A DNA stretch of 7,671 nt, from the NCBI GenBank assembly GCA_016280345.1, contig JAEEGN010000112.1:1-7671 (forward strand). The letters run 5' to 3'. This stretch comes from Selenomonadaceae bacterium. GTDB taxonomy: Bacteria; Bacillota; Negativicutes; Selenomonadales; Selenomonadaceae. The notes beneath the pieces were generated by a model that saw only the letters and a program-made list of their open reading frames with translations, was not told where the DNA came from and made no database searches. The position numbers and the translations under genes were made by a program. Below are positions 5,795 to 7,671 of this stretch, one piece after another. Each line of letters begins with the position of its first letter. Positions within the stretch are counted from its first letter, which is position 1.

Positions 5795-5848
5795 AAGTTT
5801 TTATTTTGTATAATAAAAACTTTTGATTTCGTGAAGTTTTTATTCTGT
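5788..5848. repeat. Perfect 18-bp inverted repeat plus third copy; operator-like AT-rich element
   Basis: AAATCAAAAGTTTTTATT (5788-5805) and its exact reverse complement (5812-5829) flank a 6-nt spacer, TTGTAT. A further direct copy, AAGTTTTTATTCTGT (5834-5848), matches AAGTTTTTATTTTGT (5795-5809) at 14 of 15 positions. The element sits between the divergent ATPase and J-domain genes in a patch of about 90 bases that is far more AT-rich than the rest of the window. It overlaps the ATPase -35. The best reading is a multi-site operator; a terminator is unlikely because the arms are AT-rich and lie upstream of both genes. Confidence 0.85.
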
Positions 5849-5894
5849 CACCGGCGTAACTGCGCACGCGCCCGTCTCATCACAGCCGACACCA

Positions 5895-5921
5895 AACGAG
5901 GGATTTCATCGCGCCCTCGTT
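5895..5921 (+). other. Hairpin in the 5' region of the J-domain gene
   Basis: AACGAGGG (5895-5902) and CCCTCGTT (5914-5921) are perfectly complementary with an 11-nt loop and no T run. The rest of 5849-6032 is GC-rich and shows no clear plus-strand promoter; a TATAAT at 5809-5814 inside the AT island is the only -10-like site and has no good -35. Confidence 0.35.
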
Positions 5922-6032
5922 CACCGTCAAACGGCCGCCGGCCTTCGCCCCCCGGCAATGACGCGCGCAAGGCCGCCGATCGCCCCCGCCCCAAACGGCT
6001 CAACCTGACGCATAAAGGAGCCCCACGTATCG

Positions 6033-7235
6033 ATGAAAGACTATTACGAAATCCTGGAAGTGCATCCCAAGGCATCGCCGGAAATCATCAAGAAAGCCTA
6101 CCAGACGCTGGCGAAGAAATACCATCCCGATACCGCTTACGGCGACAAGGAGCAGGCGGCGGCGCGCATGGCCGATCTCAACGAGGCTTACCGCGTCCTG
6201 TCGGACGAGGCCCAGCGGCGCCGGTATGACCTCATGTATTCCGTGACCGCCGACTATTCCGCCGCCCCCGCCTATGCGCCAGGCGATTTCGCGGCGGCAC
6301 CGGGCGGGGCGGAGGATTCCCCCGCCGGGAAGCGCATTTCCGAACTCTGCGCCGAGACCGTGGAGGCCCTGGAGCGGGAAATCCGCCCCGGAAAAGAACA
6401 TGAGGCCGCCAACCGGGCGGCCGGTGAACGCCTCCTCACCCGCTTCGAGCGCGAACTCGCCCGCCCCCTCGCCGTCTTCGAGAGCCAGCCGGGCCGCAAG
6501 GAGGCCGTCCATACCAGCCTCGGCCTCGCCTACTGGCGGCTGGCGAGCGCCCTGACCTGGGGCGGCGACTTCGGCGCGGCGGAACGCTGCGCCGAAACCG
6601 CCTCGCGGTACATCACCCCCGACGCCCCCTTCTACCGGAATTTCCAGCGCACCTATACCGCCATCCGGGAACGGAAAACCATCCGCCGCCAGAAAAAGCG
6701 CGGGAACGGGTGGCTCATCTTCGTCTGCGTCCTGCTCACCGTCGTCTTTGGCACGGCAGCCTTCGCCGCGCTCTTCCCGGGAAAACTCCCGCTGCCCCGC
6801 CTGCCCTTTTCCCTGGCGTCCCTTTCCGCCCCCTCCGGCCCCGCTCCCCGGCGCGACGCCGTCACCGGCTACGACCCCTCCCAGCCCCTGCTGGGCAACG
6901 AGGGCTACTGCGAGCTGACCGTGGACAATACCCGCAACGATATGCCGGTGTACGCGCGGCTCTGGAACATGCAGAGCGAAGTCCCCGTCCGGGCCTTCAC
7001 CATCCGGCAGGGCGAATCCTTCACGCTGAAGGGCCTCACCCCCGGCCGCTACGAAGTGCGCTACCACGTCCTCTACGAGAACGGCCTGCCGGAGTTCGGC
7101 GTAAAGTCCGGCCCGCTCCGGCTGGAGCAGACCGTCGCCGGCAGCGAGATCCGCTACACCCGCTCCGCGCTGACGCTGAACCCCGAAAAACCCGGCGCCC
7201 CCTCCCCGGCCCGCATTCCCCGGGGGCAGGTATAA
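6033..7235 (+). CDS. Membrane-anchored J-domain (DnaJ-like) protein with C-terminal beta-rich domain (400 aa)
   Basis: The N-terminus is a complete J domain (1-70), DYYEILEVHPKASPEIIKKAYQ, with the HPD tripeptide (31-33) that stimulates DnaK ATPase. There is no Gly/Phe region, zinc finger or DnaJ C-terminal domain, so this is a class III-type J protein, not the main DnaJ. A disordered Ala/Pro stretch (72-98) leads to a helical, charged region (100-215), then a basic patch (RRQKKRGNG) and one membrane helix (226-248). By the positive-inside rule the J domain is cytosolic and the C-terminus is outside. The outer part has a Pro-rich linker and a beta-rich domain (about 288-383: CELTVDNT, VYARLW, FTLKGLTPGRYEVRYHV), similar in style to small beta-sandwich domains. 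Cofactors and partners are unknown. AAAGGAG (6014-6020) is 12 nt before the ATG, slightly long but the only good site, and the J domain starts there. Confidence 0.9.
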   Translation: MKDYYEILEVHPKASPEIIKKAYQTLAKKYHPDTAYGDKEQAAARMADLNEAYRVLSDEAQRRRYDLMYSVTADYSAAPAYAPGDFAAAPGGAEDSPAGKRISELCAETVEALEREIRPGKEHEAANRAAGERLLTRFERELARPLAVFESQPGRKEAVHTSLGLAYWRLASALTWGGDFGAAERCAETASRYITPDAPFYRNFQRTYTAIRERKTIRRQKKRGNGWLIFVCVLLTVVFGTAAFAALFPGKLPLPRLPFSLASLSAPSGPAPRRDAVTGYDPSQPLLGNEGYCELTVDNTRNDMPVYARLWNMQSEVPVRAFTIRQGESFTLKGLTPGRYEVRYHVLYENGLPEFGVKSGPLRLEQTVAGSEIRYTRSALTLNPEKPGAPSPARIPRGQV

Positions 7236-7299
7236 TCCGCTGCCCGCGTCAGGCAAACGCCCGCTTCCGCGCAGGGCATAATAATCCTGCTTCCCCACA

Positions 7300-7360
7300 C
7301 GAAAAAGGCTCTGCCAGACCCGCCGCGCCCCCCGCGCCCGGTCTGGCAGAGCCTTTTTCG
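7300..7360. terminator. Strong bidirectional terminator
   Basis: Arms of 21 bp (7300-7320 and 7340-7360) are perfectly complementary, with core GGCTCTGCCAGACC (7307-7320) and ending in TTTTTCG on both strands. The 19-nt loop is C-rich. It ends the J-domain gene on the plus strand and could block minus-strand transcription arriving from the tRNA side. Confidence 0.9.
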
Positions 7361-7436
7361 CTGGTTTTCCATCGGAGAGCGGCGTCCCTGCCCTGACGGC
7401 GACCTCCCCCTTTCCGGCCGGCGAACCCCGCCGGGA

Positions 7437-7466
7437 AAACAAAAATACCCGGCGCCTGCCGGGTAT
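7437..7466 (-). terminator. Rho-independent terminator of the tRNA-Leu unit
   Basis: On the minus strand, ATACCCGGC (7466-7458) pairs perfectly with GCCGGGTAT (7453-7445) around a 4-nt loop, AGGC, followed by TTTTTGTTTT. It lies 10 nt after the CCA end of tRNA-Leu(GAG). Confidence 0.88.
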
Positions 7467-7476
7467 CGCTCTTCCA

Positions 7477-7562
7477 TGGTGCGGTCGATGGGACTTGAAC
7501 CCATACGTCTTGTGAACACTACCCCCTCAAAGTAGCGCGTCTGCCAATTCCGCCACGACCGC
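7477..7562 (-). tRNA. tRNA-Leu (anticodon GAG)
   Basis: Read on the minus strand, the acceptor stem GCGGTCG (7562-7556) pairs with CGACCGC (7487-7481), followed by discriminator A and an encoded CCA. The anticodon stem CTACT/GGTAG encloses loop TTGAGGG, giving anticodon GAG (complement of 7526-7528), which reads CUC and CUU. A long variable arm (class II tRNA) and the T arm GGGTTCAAGTCCC are present. Length is 86 nt with CCA, normal for tRNA-Leu. Confidence 0.96.
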
Positions 7563-7590
7563 GTATCGCAACTATGAGATTTTTTTGAAA

Positions 7591-7671
7591 TGGTGCGGCT
7601 GAGTGGACTCGAACCACCATGATGTTGCCATCACTAGCTCCTGAAGCTAGCGCGTCTGCCATTTCGCCACA
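7591..7671 (-). tRNA. tRNA-Leu (anticodon CAG), 5' end cut by the window
   Basis: On the minus strand the visible part runs from acceptor position 6 to an encoded CCA (7593-7591). The 3' acceptor strand CAGCCGC implies a 5' GCGGCTG, of which the first five bases lie beyond the window. The anticodon stem CTAGC/GCTAG encloses loop TTCAGGA, giving anticodon CAG (complement of 7641-7643), which reads CUG. It has a long variable arm and T arm GTGGTTCGAGTCCAC. It is tandem with tRNA-Leu(GAG), 28 nt apart, so the two are probably co-transcribed from a promoter outside the window. Confidence 0.95.

Noticed and set aside
5788..5829. The perfect inverted repeat as a terminator or insertion-sequence end
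   Set aside because: It is upstream of both flanking genes, AT-rich in the stem and overlaps a promoter. No transposase or target-site duplication is visible.
7231..7236. TATAAT at the end of the J-domain gene as a promoter
   Set aside because: It spans the stop codon, has no matching -35, and no plus-strand gene follows before the terminator.
7418..7434. Small hairpin CCGGCG/CGCCGG near the tRNA terminator
   Set aside because: It is a short stem without a T run, and the hairpin at 7445-7466 already explains termination.
6000..7442. Minus-strand open frame of 480 codons opposite the J-domain gene
   Set aside because: The plus-strand frame has a full J domain and membrane helix. The antisense frame is Gly/Ala-rich with no recognisable domain and crosses the strong terminator at 7300-7360.

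Overview
The window is GC-rich bacterial chromosome with textbook sigma-70 promoters, strong AGGAGG-type ribosome sites, compact intergenic regions and rho-independent terminators. Two tRNA-Leu genes carry encoded CCA ends. Together with the yybP-ykoY-type riboswitch and the AAA_14/DUF4143 ATPase, this suggests a high-GC anaerobic member of the Bacillota. A Negativicutes-like organism is possible, but that is inference; nothing here fixes the species.

Layout, left to right. (1) Positions 1-795 (+) hold the C-terminal part of a ThiD-type kinase of thiamine synthesis, continuing in frame into an extra domain of about 140 residues that resembles immunity protein 51 (Imm51). A ribosome site lies just before an internal ATG at the domain junction. 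(2) A consensus promoter at 872-900 drives a 75-residue two-helix membrane protein (970-1197). A terminator-like hairpin follows, then a TauE/SafE permease starting at TTG (1317-2066). (3) A second consensus promoter (2092-2121) leads into a yybP-ykoY manganese riboswitch, whose P1 helix competes with an intrinsic terminator, then a cation/Ca2+-exchanger-family protein (2315-3337). (4) A bidirectional terminator separates this from a minus-strand zinc-ribbon/DUF805 membrane protein (3498-4244). (5) Also on the minus strand is an AAA_14/DUF4143 ATPase (4559-5746) with its own terminator. Its promoter lies in an AT-rich island with a perfect 18-bp inverted repeat and a third repeat copy. (6) Divergently, on plus, is a membrane-anchored J-domain protein (6033-7235), closed by a 21-bp-arm bidirectional terminator. 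(7) At the right edge are two minus-strand tRNA-Leu genes, GAG complete and CAG cut by the window end, with their terminator.

Most genes appear to be separate transcription units, each with its own promoter or terminator, so this is mostly a run of housekeeping and accessory single genes rather than one pathway. The clearest regulatory logic is manganese sensing linked to an exchanger that probably exports Mn2+ (or Ca2+). The least ordinary items are the ThiD/Imm51-like fusion, the repeat-rich operator-like region before the ATPase, and the J-domain protein with a predicted extracytoplasmic beta-rich domain. I found no CRISPR array, insertion sequence or rRNA, and no clear multi-gene defence system.
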